15,335 bases of DNA from Candidatus Babeliales bacterium (GTDB lineage: Bacteria > Babelota > Babeliae > Babelales > CAIQNR01). How positions within the stretch are numbered: the first letter of the stretch is position 1; every line of letters starts with the position of its first letter. The stretch is from NCBI GenBank assembly GCA_021735725.1, contig JAIPGS010000010.1:1-15335 (forward strand). The letters run 5' to 3'. Below are positions 5,856-13,388 of this stretch, one piece after another. A program made the position numbers and the translations under genes. The notes below the pieces were generated by a model. That model searched no databases and had not been told where the DNA came from. It saw nothing but the letters and a program-made list of their open reading frames with translations.

Positions 5856-8711
5856 ATGCGCTTATATATGTTATATTTTTTGATTTTTCTTTTTACCGGG
5901 GTTTCTGTTTCTGCTCAAATGGCAGAAAGTTTTTCTTTTGATATGCCAAAAGAGGCTCTTAGAGAAAAAATTTCTCCTTTTGTTGGGCAAGGGGTTATTG
6001 TGGATTATCTTTCATATACCCCTGAGCGTATTTTTTCTGAGGGAGAATTTGAGTATTTAACGGGTTTTGTTCCGCATGAAATGGTTACTGTTGATTCATT
6101 TTTAAAAGCTTTTTCTGTATTACGTAAGAAAGATATTTTTAAATCGATGTTATGTACTTTTTCTAAAGAGGATAATAAGGTTATTTTACACTGTGATTTT
6201 GAAATGGACTGGGTTGTTAAATGGGTCAAATTGCGAGGGATAGGACTTGGTAAAGAACCTTATTTGCAGGCATATGGATTATATGCAGGTGATCATTTTG
6301 ATTATCAAAAACATACAGATGCTCTTGTGGGATTAAAAGAACACTTTAAAAAAGAAGGTTATTTTGATATTCACGTTGATGACATTTTAGAAGAAAATAA
6401 TGATACACATCAAGTAACAATTTATTTGCAATGTAAAAGAGGGATACGGTTTTCCATCGCTGATGTTACCTGTGTTTTTAATGAGCAAGAAGCTGTTTGT
6501 TCTAAAGCAGTAAAAGATTACATAAAAAAATTATTTCAGAAAAAACTTGTGCATAAAAAATATTCAGAAACACACCTTACTCAGGTTACTAAAGAAATAA
6601 AAAAATATTTGGAGAATGAAGGGTATAGTAAGGCAGGAGTTCATTTACAAACAAATACAGTATCTGGTAAAAAAGAAGTTTATTTGACCATAACTATTAA
6701 GCCAACAATAAAACGAAAATTTGTTTTTTTAGGAAATGCTTTTTTTAATGAAAATGAACTTCTTGATTTTTTATATCGATTTGGGGATTCAGTTTCTATG
6801 ATTTCGGCTTCACTTTTTGCAGAAGATATAGAGACTCATTATTATAAAAAGGGCTTTTGGAGAGTGCATGTAGAAGGGTATGAAGAAGGGGATACTGCTT
6901 ATTTTGTTATCAATGAAGGGCCCCGAATATGTATCAATGATGTGCATATTATTTCACAACAAATGGTTGTTTCATCAAAAAAAAGTAAAATGTTTTTTTC
7001 TTCGTTGCTGAAGAAACAGTATTTTGATGCAGATATATTAAAAGTGGGAATTGGAAAATTACTGGAGTGGTATCGTTCGTGTGGGTATTTAGATGTGACA
7101 ATTATTAAGCGAACATATCGCGAAATTCAAAAAAATACACGGTATATTCTTGAATTGGTAATTGATGAGGGGCGGCGCTCTCTTGTCCGTTCTGAAATTA
7201 TTAATGATCATAACTATCTTTTGGATCAAGGACCTTTTGCAACAACAAAAAATGGTGATCCGTATACAATTTATTTTCTTAAAGAACGTAAAGAATGGTT
7301 ACAAAACTATTTTAGAAAAAAAGGATATATGTGGGTAGATGTTTCGTACCACATTAAAAAAGAAGTTGATGGAGATACTGTGGTATGGGATATTAAAAAG
7401 GGCGATCCTGTAGTTTTTGGAAAAACTATTGTTCGAGGAATAATGCCCATTGCCAATCCTCCTTTTTTACGACATTTAGATTATAAAGAAGGAGACATGT
7501 GGAGTAAACAGGCATTACAAGAAACTCAAAAACAATTCAAATTATTAGATATTTTTAAACAAAGTTCATTTTATCCTGACCCAGAATATTCAAAAAAAAT
7601 GGGGAGAGATATTTTGGTGAATTTACAAGAAGATGATTTTTTTGAAATAAGAACACGGATCGGTTTTGCACAGGTAAGTAAAAATTTAACATTAAAAAAG
7701 GGGTCAACCTATAAAGTAGGGGGAACGCTTTTTTTTAGGAATGTAACGGGTAATGCAGATATAATTCGTTCAGATGTAGATATTACTCGGTTTGAAAGAC
7801 GTCTTGCAGCACTGTATGAAACTCCTCATTTTTTACAAACACCGTGTGCATTAACAGCAAAAATATACAGCCATAATTATACACAGCCACTCAATGCAGG
7901 ATCCAGAAAAACATTGTATAAATCTGAACAAGAAGGTTTTTTAGCGACACTTGCATCTCATAAAAGAACATATACAGCGGCTTTAACATGCGGATTTGAA
8001 TGGGCAAAAACTACGGATATATCATATGATTTAGCACAAGCAATTAATTTTAGTGCAACATTAGTTGATAAAAAAATTCCTTTTTTTGTTGTTGAGCCAA
8101 ATATATTTGTTGATTTGCTTGATAATAAATTAGAGCCGACCAAAGGGTACTTTTTATTGGCTTTGATTAAAGGGGTTATACCTTTTAAATCTGAAAGTTC
8201 TTACATGGCGAAATTTATTTTTGAACAAGGAATGTTTTTCCCTTTGATCAAAAATACTAATATTATTGTAGGGCTTCGATTTAAATGTGGGCATATTTTT
8301 AAAGAATTATTTAGTTCTATAATGCCTCCCGATAGATTTTATCTTGGAGGAGCGCATTCATTGCGTGGATATCTTCCTGATCGTTGTCCTCCTTTGGGCA
8401 TGTATACAGATGATGTTGGCCAGTTACATTATGTTCCTCAGGGAGGGAAATCAATGATGAATATGAATGTAGAAATACGAATTCCCGTTATAAAAAATAT
8501 TCATATGGCAGTTTTTCAGGATGCAGGAATTTTAGTAGAAGATATTCATGTATTTAATGAATCTAAAAAACAACTTGCAGCAACTGGGTTTGGATTAAGG
8601 TATATGACTCCTTTTGGCCCTCTTCGTTTTGATATTGGCTGGAAATGGAAAAAAGATTACCCAGAAGATTCAGGCTATGCGTGGTTTTTGACCTTTGGGC
8701 ACGCTTTTTAG
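5856..8711 (+). CDS. bamA: BamA/Omp85-family outer-membrane assembly protein with about seven POTRA-like units
   Basis: A 951-residue protein that should insert beta-barrel proteins into the outer membrane. The signal peptide is MRLYMLYFLIFLFTGVSVSA, cut before Q21. From about residue 28 to 595 there are successive beta-alpha-alpha-beta-beta units of about 70-90 residues, recognisable by the recurring pattern of a helix ending in KKGY/KKGF/KEGY and a strand ending in xxEGxR or similar. I count seven (about 28-117, 118-198, 199-285, 286-357, 358-441, 442-520 and 521-595), against five in E. coli BamA. The C-terminal 355 residues are the barrel, with GGAHSLRGY (LRGY at 836-839, the conserved loop-6 RG[FY] motif), RFDIGWKW, and a terminal Phe. 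TamA is a less likely alternative, since it has three POTRA domains. The ATG has only a weak upstream AAGAAAG. I see no confident promoter in the 228-base divergent region. Confidence 0.88.
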   Translation: MRLYMLYFLIFLFTGVSVSAQMAESFSFDMPKEALREKISPFVGQGVIVDYLSYTPERIFSEGEFEYLTGFVPHEMVTVDSFLKAFSVLRKKDIFKSMLCTFSKEDNKVILHCDFEMDWVVKWVKLRGIGLGKEPYLQAYGLYAGDHFDYQKHTDALVGLKEHFKKEGYFDIHVDDILEENNDTHQVTIYLQCKRGIRFSIADVTCVFNEQEAVCSKAVKDYIKKLFQKKLVHKKYSETHLTQVTKEIKKYLENEGYSKAGVHLQTNTVSGKKEVYLTITIKPTIKRKFVFLGNAFFNENELLDFLYRFGDSVSMISASLFAEDIETHYYKKGFWRVHVEGYEEGDTAYFVINEGPRICINDVHIISQQMVVSSKKSKMFFSSLLKKQYFDADILKVGIGKLLEWYRSCGYLDVTIIKRTYREIQKNTRYILELVIDEGRRSLVRSEIINDHNYLLDQGPFATTKNGDPYTIYFLKERKEWLQNYFRKKGYMWVDVSYHIKKEVDGDTVVWDIKKGDPVVFGKTIVRGIMPIANPPFLRHLDYKEGDMWSKQALQETQKQFKLLDIFKQSSFYPDPEYSKKMGRDILVNLQEDDFFEIRTRIGFAQVSKNLTLKKGSTYKVGGTLFFRNVTGNADIIRSDVDITRFERRLAALYETPHFLQTPCALTAKIYSHNYTQPLNAGSRKTLYKSEQEGFLATLASHKRTYTAALTCGFEWAKTTDISYDLAQAINFSATLVDKKIPFFVVEPNIFVDLLDNKLEPTKGYFLLALIKGVIPFKSESSYMAKFIFEQGMFFPLIKNTNIIVGLRFKCGHIFKELFSSIMPPDRFYLGGAHSLRGYLPDRCPPLGMYTDDVGQLHYVPQGGKSMMNMNVEIRIPVIKNIHMAVFQDAGILVEDIHVFNESKKQLAATGFGLRYMTPFGPLRFDIGWKWKKDYPEDSGYAWFLTFGHAF

Positions 8712-8730
8712 GCTGTTTTTTAACTCTTTT

Positions 8731-8759
8731 TTGCTTTACTTAAGAAAACAATTTATAGT
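8731..8759 (+). promoter_or_regulatory. Sigma-70-like promoter of the membrane-protein/Pot operon
   Basis: TTGCTT (8731-8736) and TATAGT (8754-8759) are separated by 17 bases. The predicted transcript start is near 8766, giving a leader of about 38 bases to the ATG at 8804. No strong hairpin terminator is visible between the BamA gene and this site, so some readthrough from upstream is possible. Confidence 0.65.
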
Positions 8760-8803
8760 TAAGGGAACTAGAGAATAATACTTTTATCCCATAAGGGGGC
8801 ACA

Positions 8804-9478
8804 ATGAGTAAAAAACATATATTACATGATCATGACCATGGGCATGAATGTGGTGACTTATCAACAGAATTAATTGTTCATTTTCCTTATGCTGTTTTTT
8901 CGGTAGCATTTAGTTTAATCGGTGCGGCTCTTTTGGGATATTTTTCTTTTGGAGCTTCTCCGGAAGTAGTGCATAGAGGGTCTCATCTTCTTTTCCATAC
9001 CTTTCATTTTATGCATATTGTTTTTGCGGCAACAGGAGCCCTTTTAACTTATTTTAGATTTTCAAAAAATTTATTGAGAGGGATCATTATTGGAACTCTT
9101 TCAACAATGATTTTTTGTGTTCTGTCTGATATTTTACTTCCTTATATTGGGGGTGTTTTGCTTGGTGTAGATATGCATTTACATATTTGTTTTGTTACTG
9201 AATTTCATAAAGTAGCACCATTTTTAGTGGTTGGACTTTTTAATGGATGGGTATTAAGCCAACATCAAAAAAATATGCAAAGTTATTATTCTATTTGGTC
9301 TCATTTTGCTCATATTTTTGTGAGTTCTGTTTCTTCATTATTGTATATGATATCACATGGTTTTAGTAACTGGGAATCATCTATTGGTTCAATTTTTTTA
9401 CTATTAATTTTTGCAGTTGTAGTTCCTTGTACTATGTCTGATGTTGTAGTTCCAATGTTTTTTGCGGAAAAAGAGTAA
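8804..9478 (+). CDS. His-rich six-helix membrane protein with internal 3+3 duplication; unknown function
   Basis: A 224-residue integral membrane protein I cannot assign. The cytoplasmic N-terminus has a His/Asp/Cys cluster (HDHDHGHEC, residues 8-16) typical of metal-binding tails. Six hydrophobic segments follow at about 26-49, 68-84, 93-116, 136-151, 167-184 and 193-220. The two halves look alike: HFMHI (68-72) then SDILLP (108-113) in the first, HFAHI (167-171) then SDVVVP (212-217) in the second. His125, His127 and His135 lie in the central loop. I infer an inverted- or parallel-repeat transporter with His and Asp inside the membrane, possibly for a divalent metal. No substrate is shown. 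AGGGGG lies 5-6 bases before the ATG. It leads the Pot operon, and the PotA start is 6 bases after its stop, so it may act with that importer or only share its control. Confidence 0.8.
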   Translation: MSKKHILHDHDHGHECGDLSTELIVHFPYAVFSVAFSLIGAALLGYFSFGASPEVVHRGSHLLFHTFHFMHIVFAATGALLTYFRFSKNLLRGIIIGTLSTMIFCVLSDILLPYIGGVLLGVDMHLHICFVTEFHKVAPFLVVGLFNGWVLSQHQKNMQSYYSIWSHFAHIFVSSVSSLLYMISHGFSNWESSIGSIFLLLIFAVVVPCTMSDVVVPMFFAEKE

Positions 9479-9484
9479 TGAGTT

Positions 9485-10576
9485 ATGCGTTCCATTTATT
9501 TAAAAGATATTTGTAAATCATTTGATGGTAATATTATCCTCAATAATTTTTCATTAACTGTTCCTGAAGGTAAATTTTTTGCACTTCTTGGGCCAAGTGG
9601 GTGTGGGAAAACTACAGTATTACGTTTAATTGGTGGCTTTGAGCTTCCTGATAGCGGTACTATCATGTTGGGAGATGAAAATATAACTGATCTTCCTATT
9701 TATCAAAGAAAAGTAAATACTGTTTTTCAAAGTTATGCATTGTTTCCCCATATGAATGTATTTGATAACGTTGCATATAGTTTAAAAATTAAAAAAATGA
9801 CACCACAATATATTAAAGAACGGGTAACAAAAGTTTTAAAAGCGGTGTCTTTAGATACTCATATGTATCGTGCAATTAATCAATTGTCTGGAGGGCAGCA
9901 GCAACGTGTTGCGCTTGCGCGTGCCATTATTAATGAGCCTCAGGTGTTATTGTTAGATGAGCCACTTGCAGCGCTCGATCTTAAATTGAGAGAACAGATG
10001 TTGATTGAACTTATTGATTTGCAAGAAACATTAAAAACAACATTTGTTTATGTAACTCATGATCAGACTGAGGCATTAACCTTGGCTGATCAAATTGCTA
10101 TTTTAAATCATGATGGTGAAATTGAACAAATTGGAACACCGCAACAAATTTATGAATTTCCTATTTCATCATTTGTAGGAACATTTGTAGGAAAAATGAA
10201 TTTATTTAATGGAACGCTTTCTACAACAGGAGATAGCCTATCAGTTCATGTTAAAGGTCTTGGAGGATTAAAAGTATATATTGGTGTGCGTAAAGAATGG
10301 ATGATTGAAGGCGCCGATGTAATTATGGGAATTCGGCCAGAAAAAATTTGGATCAGTAAAGAAAAAGAACCAAATTTTCCTAATGTAATGATCGCAAAAG
10401 TAGAAGCTATTGTATATCATGGCCCGGCTACACAATATAATGTTCGTTTAAAAGATGATAGAATTATTCAAGTATTTGAACAGAATGAAGAGCATTTTCC
10501 TAAAGAGAAAATCGATTATGATGATCAAGTGTTTTTACACTGGCGCAAAGAGAGTGCCTTACTTTTTGAAAGGTAA
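9485..10576 (+). CDS. potA: Spermidine/putrescine-type ABC transporter ATPase PotA
   Basis: A 363-residue ATPase that would power import from the cytoplasmic face. It has Walker A GPSGCGKTT (36-44), Q-loop VFQSYALFPHM (80-90), signature LSGGQQQR (134-141), Walker B VLLLDEP (154-160, catalytic Glu159), and the switch His in VTHDQTEA (His192). A C-terminal TOBE-type domain contains GIRPEK (about 283-288). Length and layout match PotA and related ATPases for polyamines, iron or putrescine. The neighbouring PotB, PotC and PotD genes support polyamine-type transport. The start is 6 bases after the previous stop, with only a weak GGAAAAAGAG upstream, which suggests translational coupling. All catalytic motifs are intact. 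Confidence 0.93.
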   Translation: MRSIYLKDICKSFDGNIILNNFSLTVPEGKFFALLGPSGCGKTTVLRLIGGFELPDSGTIMLGDENITDLPIYQRKVNTVFQSYALFPHMNVFDNVAYSLKIKKMTPQYIKERVTKVLKAVSLDTHMYRAINQLSGGQQQRVALARAIINEPQVLLLDEPLAALDLKLREQMLIELIDLQETLKTTFVYVTHDQTEALTLADQIAILNHDGEIEQIGTPQQIYEFPISSFVGTFVGKMNLFNGTLSTTGDSLSVHVKGLGGLKVYIGVRKEWMIEGADVIMGIRPEKIWISKEKEPNFPNVMIAKVEAIVYHGPATQYNVRLKDDRIIQVFEQNEEHFPKEKIDYDDQVFLHWRKESALLFER

Positions 10577-10579
10577 AGC

Positions 10580-11443
10580 ATGGGACAAAGAAAACATACA
10601 ATATTTTTGGAAAATTCCTTTTTTTGGGGATTGCCTGCATTTTTATGGCAGGCTCTTTTTTTCTATGTTCCTCTTGCATTTTTAATTGCTGCAAGTTTTA
10701 TTAAACAGGCAGATGCTGTAAATAGTGCTCATTTTACGTTGGAACATTATCGCGCTTTATGGCAACCGATTTATATTTCAATTTTATTACGTTCATTTTT
10801 ATTTGCATCAGCAACAGTTATTTTATGTTTAATTATTGCATACCCCGTTGCTTATCATTTAGCATTACGTGTAAAAAAATATAAAACGGTGTGGTTTGCA
10901 TTACTTGTTTTGCCTTTTTGGACAAATTTTTTGCTTCTTGTGTATGCATGGTATTTTTTGCTTGAAAATGATGGCATTATTAATGCAATGCTTTTGGGTT
11001 TAGGTCTTATTTCTACACCACTTCATTTAATGAATACTCCTTTTGCCACTTTTTGCGGAATGCTTTATTGCTATCTTCCCTTCATGCTTTTGCCTCTTTA
11101 TAGTAATTTTGAACGAATTGATGATCGTTTATTGGAGGCATCTTATGATCTTGGGGGAGATTATTTTCAGACATTTAAAAGAATTACGCTTCCGTTAACG
11201 CTTCCTGGAATTCAAACAGGGGCACTTCTTGTTTTTATTCCTTCATTTGGTGAATTTGTTATTCCTGCATTGCTTGGTGGTGATAAAACAATGTATGTTG
11301 GCTCCGTAATTACTCATTATTTTTTAACGATTCGCAATACTTCTTTGGGAAGTGCTTTTACTTTAATGAGTACATTGGTTCTTATTAGTGGCATTTTTAT
11401 AGCATTTATTATTGCAGCGATTATTAAAATGAGGAAAAATTAA
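10580..11443 (+). CDS. potB: Spermidine/putrescine-type ABC permease PotB
   Basis: A 287-residue inner-membrane permease of the binding-protein-dependent (type I importer) class, with about six hydrophobic segments (about 20-41, 68-94, 103-127, 152-175, 209-232 and 261-283). The cytoplasmic EAA loop that contacts the ATPase is seen as LLEASYDLGGDYFQTFKRI followed by TLPL (184-206), with the diagnostic E-A-S, Gly192 and Pro205. The N-terminal hydrophobic region and the phrase GDYFQTF are typical of PotB. The start is 3 bases after the PotA stop, with GAAAGG lying inside the end of potA. It forms the channel together with the following PotC homologue. Confidence 0.92.
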   Translation: MGQRKHTIFLENSFFWGLPAFLWQALFFYVPLAFLIAASFIKQADAVNSAHFTLEHYRALWQPIYISILLRSFLFASATVILCLIIAYPVAYHLALRVKKYKTVWFALLVLPFWTNFLLLVYAWYFLLENDGIINAMLLGLGLISTPLHLMNTPFATFCGMLYCYLPFMLLPLYSNFERIDDRLLEASYDLGGDYFQTFKRITLPLTLPGIQTGALLVFIPSFGEFVIPALLGGDKTMYVGSVITHYFLTIRNTSLGSAFTLMSTLVLISGIFIAFIIAAIIKMRKN

Positions 11444-11444
11444 A

Positions 11445-12224
11445 ATGGCACAAAAAAAACTTTCAGATATTTTTTTCCCAGTATGGGTTGCAGGGGCATA
11501 CCTTTTTTTGTATATACCCATTGTTGTGTTGGTAGTTTTTTCATTTAATAAGATTGCATTTCCTTATCGATGGGAAGGTTTTTCTTTGGAATGGTACCGA
11601 GAACTTTTTGTGACAACAGATATTTGGAATGCCGTACAAAATTCAATGATTGTTGGAGTTTCTTCTGTAGCATTAAGTTTGATTTTAGCATTGCTTTTTG
11701 TTGTGTGGTGCGCTGAAAAAAATATAGATATTTTAATGGGACTTTTTTATCCAAATTTAGTTGTTCCTGAAATTGTTTTAGCAGTGGGTCTTTTGAGTTT
11801 TTTTGTTTTTTTTAATATTCCTTTTGGGTTGCATACTTTAATTGTGGGACATACGCTTCTTGGTCTTGGTTATGCAGTTCCTATTATTTATAATAGGTTT
11901 CATTCTTTAGATCAACGTATTATAGAGGCATCATTAGATTTAGGAGCAACGTATAAACAAACATTTTTCAAAGTTGTGCTTCCTATGTTATATCCAGCAC
12001 TTCTTGCTGCCGGAATTTTAGTATTTATTTTGTCTCTTGATGATTTTTTAATCGCCTTTTTTTGTTCTGGCACAACATCTCAAACATTATCATTATATAT
12101 TTTTGCAATGATTCGTTCTGGCGTGTCTCCTGTGGTGAATGCGCTTGCAACATTAATGATGTTGGTAAGTAGCATACTTGTTATTGCATTTTGTTCTCTT
12201 AAAGCAAAAGAACAGGTGGTATAA
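11445..12224 (+). CDS. potC: Spermidine/putrescine-type ABC permease PotC
   Basis: A 259-residue inner-membrane permease that pairs with PotB. It has six hydrophobic segments (about 12-33, 66-89, 97-124, 131-149, 183-205 and 233-253). The EAA loop IIEASLDLGATYKQTFFKV followed by VLP (159-180) has Glu161, Gly167 and Pro180. The N-terminal phrase YIPIVVLVVFSFN is typical of PotC. The gene starts 1 base after the PotB stop, with AGGA 9 bases upstream of ATG, and its stop overlaps the next start by one base. Confidence 0.92.
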   Translation: MAQKKLSDIFFPVWVAGAYLFLYIPIVVLVVFSFNKIAFPYRWEGFSLEWYRELFVTTDIWNAVQNSMIVGVSSVALSLILALLFVVWCAEKNIDILMGLFYPNLVVPEIVLAVGLLSFFVFFNIPFGLHTLIVGHTLLGLGYAVPIIYNRFHSLDQRIIEASLDLGATYKQTFFKVVLPMLYPALLAAGILVFILSLDDFLIAFFCSGTTSQTLSLYIFAMIRSGVSPVVNALATLMMLVSSILVIAFCSLKAKEQVV

Positions 12225-13306
12225 TGAATCATATTTATTCCTTTTTTAAAGAAATGATGGCAGTTGTTATGTGGACAGCTCTTTTTTTTGGTTTTCTTTT
12301 TTCTCCTCGTATTATGCAATCTTTTAAAACTGATAAAAGTATTAATATTTGTATATGGTCTGGAATTATTGATCCTCAACTTTTTAAAAAATTTGAAAAA
12401 GAAACGGGGATCCATGTTAATGTAAGCTACTTTGAGGGTAATGAGGAGTTACTTGTAAAGCTTTTGGCTACAAAAGGAAAAGGGTATGATCTTGTTTCTC
12501 CATCAGATTATGTTGTTGATTTTTTGCGGATTAATAAATTGTTGCAACGAATAGATAGATCAAAATTAGATTTTTATGATGATTTAAATCCAAAAATGTT
12601 AGGTCATTATTTTGATCCTTTAAATGAATATTCTGTTCCTTCTGAATGGTACATTCAAGGTCTTGGTATCAATACACAATTTTTTAAACATGGTCTTCCT
12701 CAAGCGAGTTGGGCAACATTGTTTAATCCTTTAATAATGCCGAATCATTTAGGACTTTTGAATGACAGCCGTGAGTTGATTGGGTTGGCTATTAAATATA
12801 AGTATGATGTGACACGTCCTATGAGTCATGAAGAAATACAAGAAATAAAAAAAATTCTTGTGGCTCAAAAAAAACGTGCAGAAGCATATACAGATTTTCG
12901 TGGAGATTTTTTACTTGAATCGGGAAATTGTTCTCTGATTGTAGTGGCTAATTCTATTATTTGGAAAACAGTAAAAGAAAATCCACGAATTGTTTATTTG
13001 ATTCCTGAAGAAGGAACATTTTTAAATATAGAAAATTATGTGATTCCTGCTGTTTCTAAAAAAGCTGAATATGTTTATACATTAATGAACTTTCTTTTTA
13101 GGCCAGAACACCAAATACATAATTTTTACGAATATGGATCATTACTTTCAACAAGAAAAGATGCAGATTATATGTTCAATACTCCTGAACTGAAAGATTC
13201 TGTAAAATTTATTCACCCTGATTCAGAATTGCATGTATTACCGTATCAAAATTTTTTAACTGATGATCAAGTAAATGAAATTTGGCTTGCAGTTAAAGGT
13301 GAATAG
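12224..13306 (+). CDS. potD: Spermidine/putrescine-type extracytoplasmic binding protein PotD, diverged pocket
   Basis: A 360-residue solute-binding protein of the PotD class. Family landmarks are INICIWSGIIDPQLFKKFE (40-58), KETGI (59-63), YDLVSPSDY (88-96), YSVPSEW (136-142), W163 (SWATLF), and the late block MNFLFRP (288-294). The N-terminus has a hydrophobic segment (11-27, MAVVMWTALFFGFLF) without a clear cleavage site, so it may stay anchored in the inner membrane. Compared from memory with E. coli PotD, the pocket residues W34, S83, Y85, D168 and E171 match W45, S94, Y96, D181 and E184. W229 falls on Ala242, and W255 falls on Leu267 or Asn268. D257 may be replaced by Glu270. The protein therefore still looks fit for an amine-bearing ligand, but perhaps not spermidine or putrescine. 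It overlaps potC by one base (TAATG), with AGGTGG 4-5 bases upstream. Confidence 0.87.
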   Translation: MNHIYSFFKEMMAVVMWTALFFGFLFSPRIMQSFKTDKSINICIWSGIIDPQLFKKFEKETGIHVNVSYFEGNEELLVKLLATKGKGYDLVSPSDYVVDFLRINKLLQRIDRSKLDFYDDLNPKMLGHYFDPLNEYSVPSEWYIQGLGINTQFFKHGLPQASWATLFNPLIMPNHLGLLNDSRELIGLAIKYKYDVTRPMSHEEIQEIKKILVAQKKRAEAYTDFRGDFLLESGNCSLIVVANSIIWKTVKENPRIVYLIPEEGTFLNIENYVIPAVSKKAEYVYTLMNFLFRPEHQIHNFYEYGSLLSTRKDADYMFNTPELKDSVKFIHPDSELHVLPYQNFLTDDQVNEIWLAVKGE

Positions 13307-13319
13307 TTGTAGGATCGAA

Positions 13320-13348
13320 TTGAAAAAAATCTCTTTTTAAGCTATTCT
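13320..13348 (+). promoter_or_regulatory. Sigma-70-like promoter of metG
   Basis: TTGAAA (13320-13325) and TATTCT (13343-13348) are spaced by 17 bases. The predicted transcript start is near 13355. This leaves a leader of about 34 bases to the GTG at 13389 but only about 7 to the in-frame ATG at 13362, so it favours the GTG. Confidence 0.65.
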
Positions 13349-13375
13349 AGTGTTTTAATCAATGATATTTATTAT

Positions 13376-13380
13376 AAAGG
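13376..13380 (+). promoter_or_regulatory. Ribosome-binding site that decides the metG start
   Basis: AAAGG with 8 bases before GTG at 13389. The upstream in-frame ATG at 13362 has no purine-rich site ahead of it. Confidence 0.7.
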
Positions 13381-13388
13381 GTATTTGT

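Noticed and set aside
8712..8803. Terminator after the BamA gene or a riboswitch in this leader
   Set aside because: Only T-rich stretches and weak pairings are seen, with no convincing hairpin or aptamer-like structure.
12080..12415. Minus-strand open frame rich in Lys/Asn across the potC-potD junction
   Set aside because: It lies inside two well-supported plus-strand genes, has low-complexity composition, and has no supporting start site.
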